Shown here one piece after another: positions 26,939 through 36,654 of a DNA stretch of 63,926 nt; the first letter of the stretch is position 1, and each line of letters starts with the position of its first letter. Under the pieces are notes generated by a model, which saw only the letters and a list, made by a program, of their open reading frames with translations, was not told where the DNA came from and did not search any database. The stretch is from Candidatus Chloroheliaceae bacterium. GTDB taxonomy: Bacteria > Chloroflexota > Chloroflexia > Chloroheliales > Chloroheliaceae. The translations under genes were made by a program, and so were the position numbers. The DNA lies in the NCBI GenBank assembly GCA_013390945.1, contig JACAUC010000004.1, positions 1-63,926 of the forward strand, given 5' to 3'.

Positions 26939-29900
26939 ATGAGCCAAAATATTGAATTAGTATTACCATCTACTACAATTCAAGTAACGGTGGGTGAAAG
27001 CCTTGATTTGGAACTCACCTTAATTAACAATAGCGGACAAGTAGATCGCTTTGAACTGAAAGTGAATGAAGTAGATCCAAGTTGGTTTGAATTTGAAGAG
27101 CCGGAAATAATGCTCTATCCCGACCAACCTGGGAATGAGGCTCCCGTGCGGGTGAAGTTGAATATTCCGCTGGATGCCGTTCCTAGTTCTTACTCGCCCA
27201 TATTGGAGGTAGTGAGCAACAACACCCAAGCGGTTGTAGTCAGCCAACCCTTTATCCTGCTCGTTAGACCACTAAAGAAGATTATCCCGCAGGAAATAGT
27301 AATCTCGCCCCAAGTGCAGCATACCACTCAAAAAGTGGTACACTACCAACTCGATCTAAAGAACAACCTCGGCGAATCCGCCCTCTTGAATCTCTTGGCC
27401 GAACCAGAAACGGAGGAGTTCAAGCTAATCTTACAACCGCCCGTAGTAGAAATGGCTCCCGAAAGCACGACTAAGAGTTCTTTAGAAGTGCGCTTCTGGC
27501 GGCGCAATTGGTTTAAGCCCGATCAAACTTATACTTTTGCAGTGGGCATCGAAAATTCGTCAATCCGTGCCGAAGGCACGTTGGTTCAATCTTGTGCGGT
27601 GCCTTGGTTACGCCTCTTATTATTAACGCCGACTTTGTTGGCCTCGGCCTTATTAGCCCCGGTGCTAATGATGGGTTTACTGATAATGGTGCTGTGGCCT
27701 AGCTTACTGGGCCTAGAGGCTCAGCCAAGCAACTGCGTGACCTACAATCCTAGTACTACCGCTACACTACAAATGAATGGAAGCAATACCAATTTGGTAG
27801 TGACACGACCTGATGGTAGCCAAACCCGGCTAGTCGAACAGGGTGAACTCTTGCCGGGCATATTTGCCAGCTTGGTGTCGGTCTCGCCGGATGGCCGGGC
27901 AGTGGCCTATGTTACGGCTCGCAATGAGGGGTTAGATAACGCCGACATTTACGTGATGAACGTAAATACACAGACCAAACAGCGCATTGCTAACGCGGTG
28001 CCGAATGGAACGAGTTTGTGGACTACCCGCCCGGTGTGGGATGCAAGGGGGAGCCAACTTGGTTATGTAGTACGCAATGGCACGAACCTAGAGTTATGGG
28101 CGGTCAATCTAAGCGACAACCGCGCCCATAAGTTAGCAAATTCAGTGCCTCTGCTAAGGCCGGATCTCTTTTATGGCGAAGCTATGGCTACGGGTAGCCC
28201 ACTCTGCTGGTCGGAGAACGGTAAACGCTTGATAATCCGCTCTAGCCAAAACCCAACCAAGCAAACCGAAGTAGCCGTGACGAACAATCAGATCTTTCCA
28301 GACCTCGACCGCCCAATTCCTACAGTAACCCCTAAAAATCAAAAAGCTCAAATTTTTAATTTTCAGGCCCAGAATGTCAAAGAACCGGGGCCAGCCCCTT
28401 TGCGTCAGGGAGAGTGTTTTGTAAATACAACCAGCCAAAATGACCCTCAATGGCGCGATCAAGCGATGCAAGGTGGGGGTAAAATAAGTGAGCAAGGTTG
28501 TCCCCTGATTGCTGCCGCCATGATGCTCAATTTTTATAAGACTGGAAATAGTGGCCCCAGCGACTTGAATAGCTGTCTGAACAAATTGAATAGTACCAAC
28601 CCAAATAGCTCCTTCGATTGGTCGGTGTTATCCTATAATTGTACCAATAGTAAATTGCAAGCCCAACGAAATCGGTTTGATTGGAGTATTCTTGATAGAG
28701 ACCTGAGTACAGGTCGTCCGGCTTTAGTAGGTCTTATTGGTAGTCAGCAGGTTGGAATACACTGGGTAGTAGTATTGAGTGGCTCGCGTCATATTGCATC
28801 CACCTACCGCGTTAACGATCCTTGGGATGGCACCAATTATAAAACATTAGAGTACTTTATTAGCAAAGGTTATCAACCTAATGTAGTAGTTAGTTTTCTA
28901 GGCAACGAAGGGTCTAGTTGTACCAAAGATCTTACCGAGTCAACGGATAAATCCACTCCCAACTTCCAACTTCTCAACCCTGATGATGGCAAAGCTTACA
29001 ACCAACCCGTGCTGGTTCAATACCAGAGCAGTGGCACCACTCCCAAGCTTACCCTCACTAATCTAAGCAATGGGCCGGATGGTTCCACAGAACAAACCCC
29101 GATTTTACTCGATCCGCAGCATAGCCTGATACAAGAGGAGGGTTTTTATAAGCTAGTAATGGAGGATGGAAGCGAGGAGGTAACAACGACAACTAGAATA
29201 ACGTCTTACTTCACCATTGACAAAACGCCTCCTCTTATAAGTGCTGATTTTGGTGCGACTTTGTTTGAAAGTGATAGCAGTCCTAATGGTAATCGGGTGG
29301 CTCGTGGATCAGTCTCTTTGCAATTAAATGCGACAGATAACTTGAGTGGTATCGCCTCCATCGGCTACCGAATTAATGGAGCCGAATTACTAGACTACAA
29401 TCTGGATGCGGCGGCCAAACCGATTCAATTTACCGCGCCTGGGGATTATGTTATTACTTTTAAGGCTGTAGATGGTGCGGGTAATATTTCAACGGACGAG
29501 AAAGATTCGGCCAGCTTTACGATTATACTTCCTCCACCTACACCTGACCCCAATGCTCCTACGCCATTGCCCACGTTAGCCCCTACCGCTCCCCCCGAAG
29601 ATGTTGCTGCTACCGCTGCTGCTGTTGCTGCTGCTACCGCTGCTGCTCTGCCTACCCCTACGGTGGTTCCACCGGGTGTTTTAGCGGCGGTTCCCGCTCA
29701 AGTTACCTTTGATGCTAACTTGGATTCAAATAATGTACAGTTAATCAATACTGGAGCTGGTCCAGCCAACTGGATAATTCAACCTCCCACAGGGCCAGCT
29801 GTAACTTTTCTAAAATTCGCTCAAGCCGCCGGTAACGTACCTGCCGCTGGAACTGCTTCACTACTAGTAGGTTTAAAGGAGTATAATCTAACTAACGCGC

Positions 29901-32900
29901 CCATTACGGCTAACTTTAACATTAGCTATAACAATGGTGCGGCGTTGATACCCATCACGGTTATTATTAATCCCCAACCAACTCCGTCGGTACAATTTAT
30001 TTCACCGGTCAGTGGCCCGATCAATAATAAAGTGGAGATTAAGCTAGGAGTTACGTCGAATGGACTAGCTAAACCGACGGCAGCTCGCTTTACGGCCAAG
30101 TTTACTGACCAACCGGGGGGTGTAGCGGCTGAAAAACCGCTGGCGGGAGAAGCCAACTTGGGTAACAACTGGACGATAAGTTGGGATGTTTCGGCTTTGC
30201 CTCCACAGACCCCAATTGACCTATCTGGTAAAATTTGCTGGACTTCGGATGATGCAAGTTGCTTGAAAATCGAGGCCGGTGTCGCCGGACTTAGCATTGC
30301 CAAACCAGCCGCTATAATCACACTAAACCCCGATTCGCCTAAGTTAGCCGAGGTGGTAAATGTTACCTCAGAAGTAACAGGTATCGTAGATCACATTCTC
30401 TACAGCTATACCTATAAACCTAACCCGACGGATGCAGCGATGACCGTAGCACTAACGGAAAAAGGCACCAGTGCGAACAAGTACACCGTAAAATGGGATA
30501 CTGCCGCCATACCACCTCAGACGGGTATCAAAATGGATGCCAAAGTTTGCTGGGGAGCCGATGATAACAACCCTAACGTCTGTACCACACCCACCAATAC
30601 TTTGCCACCATTACAAGTGGAGCAGCCTACCATTAGCCTTACGACAGACCCCGCTACTCTTACCACCTTACCTATCAGCGTTACGTTGGTTGGCACGATT
30701 GGCAAGCTCTATAATCCTGGGGGGGCAGTTTTTATAGAATATACCTACATTCCAGCAGGCGGTACGGTCGCCCAAACCGCGACTAGTGCCCCCGCTAATC
30801 TAAACCCGACAGGCAGTGGAGCCGCTAGTTGGAGTGTTGATTTTAACACCGCCAGTTGGCCTGCTCAGACCGTCACCTTCACACCAAAAGTCTGTTGGGA
30901 TGGTGACAAAGGCGGACTCTATTGTTACAAAGCTCCTCCGGTGAATGGAACAATTCCGCCCTTTATGGCAACGTTTGTGACTCCAGCCAGTGATATATCT
31001 ATTTCAGGCCCGGTCTCTCTGACAGTATCAGCTACCCCTACCGCACGGATAGACAAAATTAAATATTTCATCACCTACACTCCTTTTGCGAGTGCCAGTC
31101 CAGTGGAAGCTCCCTTGAGTACGGTGGCTACTAGCAAAAATAACTTTACCTATAACTTTGACCCGGTAGCATTGGGTCTCAAGCCCGATCAAAAGCTAGT
31201 GTTTAAATTACAAGCCTGCGCGGGAGAACAATGCGGCGTAAAAAGTGAGGTTCTTCGTACACTGACTATACCGGCTATCAAACTCAATTCCACCGCTATA
31301 AATTATAATCCCGCATTAGGAGCTAACTCAACGCTCTCCTCCAACGAGACCGTAGGAGGACTGATGCTGGAAGGATATGGCGTTAGCAAGATCAGCTTCT
31401 CGGCCTCTTACCGTACTAATCCCCGAAATCCCATCAGTTTGATAACTAACACTATTACTATTCCTTTTAGTAATAGTCCTATTCCTATCGGTGCTTTACC
31501 AACCTTTAAGTGGAATACCGGGAATATTCCACCGCAAGAAAGTAGTACTATTCAACTCAGTGCTACTGGTTGTTGGGGGACTGGTGCAACCGATCTGGAG
31601 CAAAAAGTCAATTGCCTTCCGTTGCCTACGGATAACATTTATGCGATTGGGGGTAGTTTAAATATTGCCGAGCCTCGGATAAATTCTGTCGCGTTAAATG
31701 GTAGTAGTACTGGACCTTGGTATGATCCCGGCCTCGTCGCCAACCCTAACTACTTGCCCATTGCCGTAGATGATACCAGCCCACTACCTAAGGTCAACCT
31801 GCAAACAGTGGCAATTGTAAATAGTTCTTCAGTTAGTCAGATTAGTTGGAGTTTGGATATTGTAAATGGCGCTACTACTGTAAATTCCTCGCCAGTAATA
31901 AGCATCAGCAATAACCAAATCAATAATTTAAATTTAGCGGCCACTACCCCGGTCAGCTTGGATCTTGCTGCTATTAAGAACTCATTCCCAACTACAGTTT
32001 TGACTAATACTAATACTACGCTTCTTCTCAAGGTCAGCCCCATTTGGAAGTCAGGTAGTACCAGCGTCATTTATACCGATACCACGAATGTAAAGGTTAT
32101 CTACATTAAGTTGGTAAGTCTGACCGTTCAGGTGCAGGATGGTAGCCGCCCTGATACACAACTGGCCCCCGGTCCGGTGGATTTAACCGCTTCTTTGATG
32201 ATGAGCCGCACGACTAGTTTAACCGTAAAACTTAATTCCAATCCCAAAAATACAGTCGCCGCCACCGTAAGGAGGGTTTATTTTGATGTAACCGTACCGG
32301 GTACTACTTCTCAACGTATCAGCAACAGTAGTGGTCCGAAGACCGCCACTAGTACTGATGCTGATAACCTAATTTGGAAGTTGGATTGGGATCACATCGC
32401 AGATACCCCCAAGATAGAGCCTCAGAGCAAGGTTATCATTGGTTGGTGGTTGTGTAGTACCACGCTGGATGATTCAGGTTGTACCTATTCCAGCACAAGT
32501 GGCGTATTTGCCCAGAATAAGAATAATCCTATAATTTTGGGGGGAATAAAATATGGTTTTCTTTCCACGTTAACTAACTATTTCCCCTCTACTTTTCAGG
32601 TAAAAACTACTTTCATTAGTGCTACAGTCGGAAGTGTTACGACTGGAACTACACCTCCGGTAGGACAGGTACGCCTTATCGCTTATCCCACTAGTACTAC
32701 TCCCGATATGACTAGTGCTGTAGTACTCAAAGTTCGGCCACTTGGAGCAACCGATACAAATACCGATACTGCCACCGGAGTTACTGCCATAACTTATTCA
32801 GTCTACTGGCCGGATGAGACACCCGCACCCTCGGTTGGTACCACACCCTCAACTTTGGCGGGTCAATTAGTTAATGGTGGTCTAACCATCGCCGCACAAT

Positions 32901-34069
32901 ATTGTACGGATGCTACTTCTAACCTTGCTCTTAATAGCTCAAGTTGTAGTGATTGGACAGGTGAACAAACCTTTAAACAGACCGAGAATATCTTGCCTGC
33001 CACCTCTTCATGGCTCAAGGCTACCGCGACTACTAAGGCACTACAGGCAGCGATTGTGGTCTGGCAACCCTATACTGGTAAATACGATCTTACTAATACC
33101 AGAGATCCCTATAATGATTGGTTACAGAGAGTCTTTACCGTTACCGCTTCTCCTATAGTTACCGGTGTTAATGTAACACGTACTCTAACAATAAAGGTTA
33201 TTCCGGTTACTGGCTATACCATTACTTTGCCAGTAAAATTAGGGTGGTCACTCAGCACAGATAGTAACGTAACTTATCTTACGTCACCTTATCCTAGCCG
33301 CAACCCTCCTTCCTGTCTTCTTACCCAAATGTGCAACTGGGCTACAAATTGGAACTTCGGTTCCACCTACCTCTCAAGTTTGGACTATAAGCTTAGAGCA
33401 GACGTTAGTCTTTCAGGCCCGACTTCGGGTGCGCCCTCCACCTATGCCGAGGTCTTAACACATGGCTATAAATCTTCACCAGGTGGACCCATCGGAGGCT
33501 CGCCGATAGTAACTGCTACCACTACACCTACGATTACTGTCACGGTTGTACCAACCGATACGATGGGTGTTATAACACCCACGATAGTACCGACTTATAC
33601 GATGGGTGTTATAACACCCACGATAGTGCCAACCGATACAATGGGTATTATAACACCCACGATAGTGCCAACCGATACAATGGGTATTATAACCCCGACG
33701 GTAGTGCCAACCGATACACTAACCCCGACGGTAGTGCCAACCGATACACTAGGTATTATAACCACACCTCCAGGTACACCCACATTTGCGCCGACCGATA
33801 CACCCACGCCCACGCTTGTACCGACCGATACACCCACGCCCACGCCTGTGCCGACCGATACACCCACGCCTGTGCCGACCGACACGCCCACACTTGTGCC
33901 GACCGACACGCCCACACTTGTGCCGACCGACACGCCCACACCTGTGCCGACCGACACGCCCACGCCTGTGCCGACCGACACGCCCACGCCTGTGCCGACC
34001 GACACACCTACGGTGGTTGTACCTACGGATACACCTATTCCTACACTTGCACCTACCCCTACACCGTAG
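26939..34069 (+). CDS. Large surface protein, paralogue of the 4293-residue protein
   Basis: 2376 residues from ATG 26939, chosen for GAGGGAG just upstream; a TTG- or ATG-started extension from 26906 adds 11 residues. Same plan as its neighbour: NEW3-like Ig domains (1-220), TM about 223-260, TolB-like propeller (SVSPDGRAVAYVTARN), C39-like peptidase with Cys521 (QGCPLIAAAM), His608 (IHWVVV) and Asp627 (VNDPWDG), an Ig-like domain, an Ala/Pro/Thr linker, then Ig-like domains of a paired-Cys type (W-PxQT-C-D-C) from ~1018. The last ~180 residues are PTDTPTPVPTDTP repeats, likely a wall-spanning or mucin-like tail. It lacks the long Big-type stalk. Topology N-in/C-out is inferred. Confidence 0.83.
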   Translation: MSQNIELVLPSTTIQVTVGESLDLELTLINNSGQVDRFELKVNEVDPSWFEFEEPEIMLYPDQPGNEAPVRVKLNIPLDAVPSSYSPILEVVSNNTQAVVVSQPFILLVRPLKKIIPQEIVISPQVQHTTQKVVHYQLDLKNNLGESALLNLLAEPETEEFKLILQPPVVEMAPESTTKSSLEVRFWRRNWFKPDQTYTFAVGIENSSIRAEGTLVQSCAVPWLRLLLLTPTLLASALLAPVLMMGLLIMVLWPSLLGLEAQPSNCVTYNPSTTATLQMNGSNTNLVVTRPDGSQTRLVEQGELLPGIFASLVSVSPDGRAVAYVTARNEGLDNADIYVMNVNTQTKQRIANAVPNGTSLWTTRPVWDARGSQLGYVVRNGTNLELWAVNLSDNRAHKLANSVPLLRPDLFYGEAMATGSPLCWSENGKRLIIRSSQNPTKQTEVAVTNNQIFPDLDRPIPTVTPKNQKAQIFNFQAQNVKEPGPAPLRQGECFVNTTSQNDPQWRDQAMQGGGKISEQGCPLIAAAMMLNFYKTGNSGPSDLNSCLNKLNSTNPNSSFDWSVLSYNCTNSKLQAQRNRFDWSILDRDLSTGRPALVGLIGSQQVGIHWVVVLSGSRHIASTYRVNDPWDGTNYKTLEYFISKGYQPNVVVSFLGNEGSSCTKDLTESTDKSTPNFQLLNPDDGKAYNQPVLVQYQSSGTTPKLTLTNLSNGPDGSTEQTPILLDPQHSLIQEEGFYKLVMEDGSEEVTTTTRITSYFTIDKTPPLISADFGATLFESDSSPNGNRVARGSVSLQLNATDNLSGIASIGYRINGAELLDYNLDAAAKPIQFTAPGDYVITFKAVDGAGNISTDEKDSASFTIILPPPTPDPNAPTPLPTLAPTAPPEDVAATAAAVAAATAAALPTPTVVPPGVLAAVPAQVTFDANLDSNNVQLINTGAGPANWIIQPPTGPAVTFLKFAQAAGNVPAAGTASLLVGLKEYNLTNAPITANFNISYNNGAALIPITVIINPQPTPSVQFISPVSGPINNKVEIKLGVTSNGLAKPTAARFTAKFTDQPGGVAAEKPLAGEANLGNNWTISWDVSALPPQTPIDLSGKICWTSDDASCLKIEAGVAGLSIAKPAAIITLNPDSPKLAEVVNVTSEVTGIVDHILYSYTYKPNPTDAAMTVALTEKGTSANKYTVKWDTAAIPPQTGIKMDAKVCWGADDNNPNVCTTPTNTLPPLQVEQPTISLTTDPATLTTLPISVTLVGTIGKLYNPGGAVFIEYTYIPAGGTVAQTATSAPANLNPTGSGAASWSVDFNTASWPAQTVTFTPKVCWDGDKGGLYCYKAPPVNGTIPPFMATFVTPASDISISGPVSLTVSATPTARIDKIKYFITYTPFASASPVEAPLSTVATSKNNFTYNFDPVALGLKPDQKLVFKLQACAGEQCGVKSEVLRTLTIPAIKLNSTAINYNPALGANSTLSSNETVGGLMLEGYGVSKISFSASYRTNPRNPISLITNTITIPFSNSPIPIGALPTFKWNTGNIPPQESSTIQLSATGCWGTGATDLEQKVNCLPLPTDNIYAIGGSLNIAEPRINSVALNGSSTGPWYDPGLVANPNYLPIAVDDTSPLPKVNLQTVAIVNSSSVSQISWSLDIVNGATTVNSSPVISISNNQINNLNLAATTPVSLDLAAIKNSFPTTVLTNTNTTLLLKVSPIWKSGSTSVIYTDTTNVKVIYIKLVSLTVQVQDGSRPDTQLAPGPVDLTASLMMSRTTSLTVKLNSNPKNTVAATVRRVYFDVTVPGTTSQRISNSSGPKTATSTDADNLIWKLDWDHIADTPKIEPQSKVIIGWWLCSTTLDDSGCTYSSTSGVFAQNKNNPIILGGIKYGFLSTLTNYFPSTFQVKTTFISATVGSVTTGTTPPVGQVRLIAYPTSTTPDMTSAVVLKVRPLGATDTNTDTATGVTAITYSVYWPDETPAPSVGTTPSTLAGQLVNGGLTIAAQYCTDATSNLALNSSSCSDWTGEQTFKQTENILPATSSWLKATATTKALQAAIVVWQPYTGKYDLTNTRDPYNDWLQRVFTVTASPIVTGVNVTRTLTIKVIPVTGYTITLPVKLGWSLSTDSNVTYLTSPYPSRNPPSCLLTQMCNWATNWNFGSTYLSSLDYKLRADVSLSGPTSGAPSTYAEVLTHGYKSSPGGPIGGSPIVTATTTPTITVTVVPTDTMGVITPTIVPTYTMGVITPTIVPTDTMGIITPTIVPTDTMGIITPTVVPTDTLTPTVVPTDTLGIITTPPGTPTFAPTDTPTPTLVPTDTPTPTPVPTDTPTPVPTDTPTLVPTDTPTLVPTDTPTPVPTDTPTPVPTDTPTPVPTDTPTVVVPTDTPIPTLAPTPTP
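33540..34069. repeat. Pro/Thr-coding microsatellite-like repeats
   Basis: Tandem units encoding VPTDTMGVITPTI (about 45-60 bp) give way to 18- to 30-bp units encoding VPTDTPTP. The low-complexity DNA creates several long open frames on the minus strand that are not genes. Copy number is likely variable between strains. Confidence 0.9.
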
Positions 34070-34079
34070 GTCTATCAAC

Positions 34080-34113
34080 AGACCAAACTCTTCCTCAAGA
34101 ACGAGTTTGGTCT
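34080..34113 (+). terminator. Stem-loop terminator after the 2376-residue gene
   Basis: AGACCAAACTC (34080-34090) pairs perfectly with GAGTTTGGTCT (34103-34113), 11 bp with a 12-nt loop, 10 bp after the stop codon. The following T-run is poor, so rho-independent function is probable, not sure. Confidence 0.55.
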
Positions 34114-34223
34114 TGAGTCATAATAGTATCAGGGTTGCCTTAACACCAGAAATTAAGGTTAAGAACGGAGTGCTTTATGATTTTTTGGAGCAGAGAACTT
34201 AATAGAAGATGCGAGGAGAGAAG

Positions 34224-35084
34224 ATGCGCTACGTGACTTATGAACGGCAGGGAGGCAAGGCAGTTGGTATCGTAGATAGTCTTAACGGCTTAGTAATTGA
34301 ACCCACTAGCCTAGATTGGCCGGGTGATATGATTACCCTGATTAAACGTGGGTCAGTTAAACAAAATCCCTTCGGTAACAGTCTACCACTAGAAGAGGTA
34401 AAGTTGTTGGCTCCCATCCTTAATCCATCCAAAAATATAATTTGTATCGGGCGCAACTACCGCGAGCATATCAGCGAGTTTGCAAAGGTCAGCCAGACCG
34501 AGGATAAACCACCTGAAGTGCCAGTCTTTTTTACTAAGGCTCCTACCGCTATTATTGGACATGGGCAAGCGATTACCTTTAATCCGAAAATCAGTGAAAA
34601 GATTGATTGGGAGGGCGAATTAGCGGTTATTATCGGGCGGCAGGGCCGCGATATTTCAGAAGAGGTCGCGTTGGACTATATTTTCGGCTATACTTGCCTC
34701 AATGATGTAACGGCGCGTGATTTGCAAAAGAGCCATAACCAATGGTTCAAGGGCAAGAGTTTCGATACTTTCGCTCCCCTTGGCCCTTGGATCGTAACCG
34801 CCGACGAAATCGGTGATCCGCAAAACCTGCGACTTGTACTGCGGGTTAATGGTGTTACCAAGCAGGAGGGTCATACTAAAGATATGATTTTTACTATCCG
34901 GCAGATTATTGCCTCGCTTTCGAGTGGTTTTACGCTTGAACCGGGTGATATAATTGCTACCGGCACACCCAGCGGGGTAGGCTTTGCCCGTTTTCCACCA
35001 GAATTTCTTAAAAATGGCGATGTAGTTGAGGTTGAAATTGAAAAAATAGGGGTGTTAAGGAATGGAGTAATTAGTTTGAGTTAA
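34224..35084 (+). CDS. Fumarylacetoacetate hydrolase (FAH) family protein
   Basis: 286 residues from ATG 34224 with GAGGAG 6-11 nt upstream; an in-frame ATG at 34209 is less well placed. FAH-fold signatures: IICIGRNYREH, a metal-binding core around EGELAVIIGR, FGYTCLNDVTARDLQ, KSFDTFAPLGPWIV and TGTPSGVGFAR. These enzymes are Mg-dependent hydrolases, isomerases or decarboxylases acting on 2-oxo-acid enols such as acylpyruvates or 2-hydroxyhepta-2,4-dienedioate. Which substrate is used cannot be told, since the next genes are not an aromatic degradation operon. It is 50 bp from the esterase gene on the same strand. Confidence 0.88.
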   Translation: MRYVTYERQGGKAVGIVDSLNGLVIEPTSLDWPGDMITLIKRGSVKQNPFGNSLPLEEVKLLAPILNPSKNIICIGRNYREHISEFAKVSQTEDKPPEVPVFFTKAPTAIIGHGQAITFNPKISEKIDWEGELAVIIGRQGRDISEEVALDYIFGYTCLNDVTARDLQKSHNQWFKGKSFDTFAPLGPWIVTADEIGDPQNLRLVLRVNGVTKQEGHTKDMIFTIRQIIASLSSGFTLEPGDIIATGTPSGVGFARFPPEFLKNGDVVEVEIEKIGVLRNGVISLS

Positions 35085-35134
35085 TGCTAACAATTATAAA
35101 CTACTAACGATAAACTAACAACGATGGACTAATT

Positions 35135-36469
35135 ATGCTGATTACAATTGTACATGTTTTAATGATTCTGATGTTTCTGCTAGGGTTGCTTGGGTTGGCG
35201 GTACTAACGCTGGTCAAGCCTCTACGAAAGTGGCTCAAGGCTAGTTCTGTGTGGGTCGGGCTAGTGCCGCTGGTGCTGGCTTTGATGGGTTTAGGGTTGA
35301 TCTCTGCCGCTTATGTCACAGCCTCCGATTTTATTGTTACCCCGATTAATATCGAGGAGTTATTTTGGATAGCCTTGTTTTGTAGCGGAACTTTGCTGCT
35401 AAATTTAGGCTGGTTAACCCTTTGGCAAAGCCATCGGGTCTTAGGACGAAGTTTGGGATTAGTGGGAATGGGAATTAGTTTGGTGGGCTTAGGTTTGGCA
35501 GTACTTCAAGGTGGACAAGTCCCTAGAGCAATTGAACAAGCCGAGGCTGAAATGCAAGCCGCTTTTGGGCCAAATTATGCTAAGAAGATCCCAACCGAAC
35601 TAGCTAATACCCAACGTACTAGTGCTTTTAGTCTAGTGGACTATTTCAAAGGTGTCGCATTAGATTCGGATAAGGTTAAACTGACTGCCGACATTGTTTA
35701 CCGCACGGTAGATAACCAAAAGCTAACTTTGGATATATATGAACCAACTTTGGGAAAAGCAGGAGCCTTGCGCCCGACTTTGGTGGTTGTTCACGGTGGT
35801 GGCTGGCAGATTGGAGATAAAAGCGAGCTTCCAGCACTCAATTATTATCTTGCGGCGCGTGGTTGGACGGTCTTTAGTCTTAATTACCGCCTGTTGCCGC
35901 AATACCCTTTCCCTTATGCTACCGAAGATGTGCAGTGCGCCTTGGCCTATATCAACCAGAATAGTAAAAATTATGGAGTAGATACCGGGCGAATGACTAT
36001 TTTGGGTCGGAGTGCTGGTGCTACGATGGCCCTAACAACCGCTTATATGCCTAGCCCCATTGGTAGCGCTGCCACTTGTGGCGTAATGCCTGCGCTAAGA
36101 GGGGTAGTTAGCTATTATGGTGAGACCAACATGGCAACTTGGTATGACCATGGCGGAGGAAATAGTTTAACTATACCTTATCTGGGAGGTACTCCCTCGC
36201 AGCAGCCTGAGAATTATCGTCTAGCTTCGCCGCTCACCTACGTCAACCGGACGCTGCCACCTACCTTACTTATTCACGGTGACAAAGATTCAATTGTAAA
36301 TATTGAACAATCGTTAATATTAATACCCCGGCTGAAAGAGAATGGCAATCAGGTAGCTCTTATTCGGATCGCTTGGCCCGGTCATGGTTTTGATACTTGG
36401 CGTAATGGTTTCAGTAATCAAATCGCCCTCTATTACACCGAACGCTTCCTGAATCTTGTTACCAACTAA
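35135..36469 (+). CDS. Alpha/beta hydrolase (esterase) with N-terminal membrane domain
   Basis: 444 residues. About four hydrophobic segments occupy residues 1-130 (for example VLMILMFLLGLLGLAVL and GMGISLVGLGLAVL). The rest is a hormone-sensitive-lipase/BD-FAE-like hydrolase: oxyanion HGGGW (His220), nucleophile GRSAG (Ser293), acid in LLIHGDKDS and catalytic His in GHGFD. The enzyme should hydrolyse carboxyl esters at the membrane, with the catalytic domain most likely outside or inside depending on the even number of helices. No strong Shine-Dalgarno is visible at ATG 35135. It converges on carB with a shared terminator. Confidence 0.85.
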   Translation: MLITIVHVLMILMFLLGLLGLAVLTLVKPLRKWLKASSVWVGLVPLVLALMGLGLISAAYVTASDFIVTPINIEELFWIALFCSGTLLLNLGWLTLWQSHRVLGRSLGLVGMGISLVGLGLAVLQGGQVPRAIEQAEAEMQAAFGPNYAKKIPTELANTQRTSAFSLVDYFKGVALDSDKVKLTADIVYRTVDNQKLTLDIYEPTLGKAGALRPTLVVVHGGGWQIGDKSELPALNYYLAARGWTVFSLNYRLLPQYPFPYATEDVQCALAYINQNSKNYGVDTGRMTILGRSAGATMALTTAYMPSPIGSAATCGVMPALRGVVSYYGETNMATWYDHGGGNSLTIPYLGGTPSQQPENYRLASPLTYVNRTLPPTLLIHGDKDSIVNIEQSLILIPRLKENGNQVALIRIAWPGHGFDTWRNGFSNQIALYYTERFLNLVTN

Positions 36470-36654
36470 CACGTATAACACGTATCCTCTCCATCGTTAG
36501 GGATATATCGCATAAACCCGCCTACGGCGGGTTTCATTTGGGGCGTATGCCATACGCCCCAAATGATTTATTTCGGCTTGTAGGATACCTCTCTTGTGGG
36601 ATACTGCTCCGCCAGTTGATTGTGGGATGCCGCTCCCTCGGTTGATCTTACCTA
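36470..36654. terminator. Bidirectional terminator and palindrome between convergent esterase and carB
   Basis: AAACCCGCC (36514-36522) pairs with GGCGGGTTT (36526-36534), a perfect 9-bp stem with a TAC loop and terminal A/T runs on both strands, fitting a two-way terminator. Directly after it lies a 31-bp palindrome with arms CATTTGGGGCGTATG and CATACGCCCCAAATG (36535-36565). Confidence 0.75.

Noticed and set aside
33595..34202. Several long ORFs on both strands over the Pro/Thr repeat (for example 33595-34005 minus, 33786-34202 plus)
   Set aside because: They are alternative-frame readings of the short tandem repeat and consist of monotone repeats; the 2376-residue gene accounts for the DNA.
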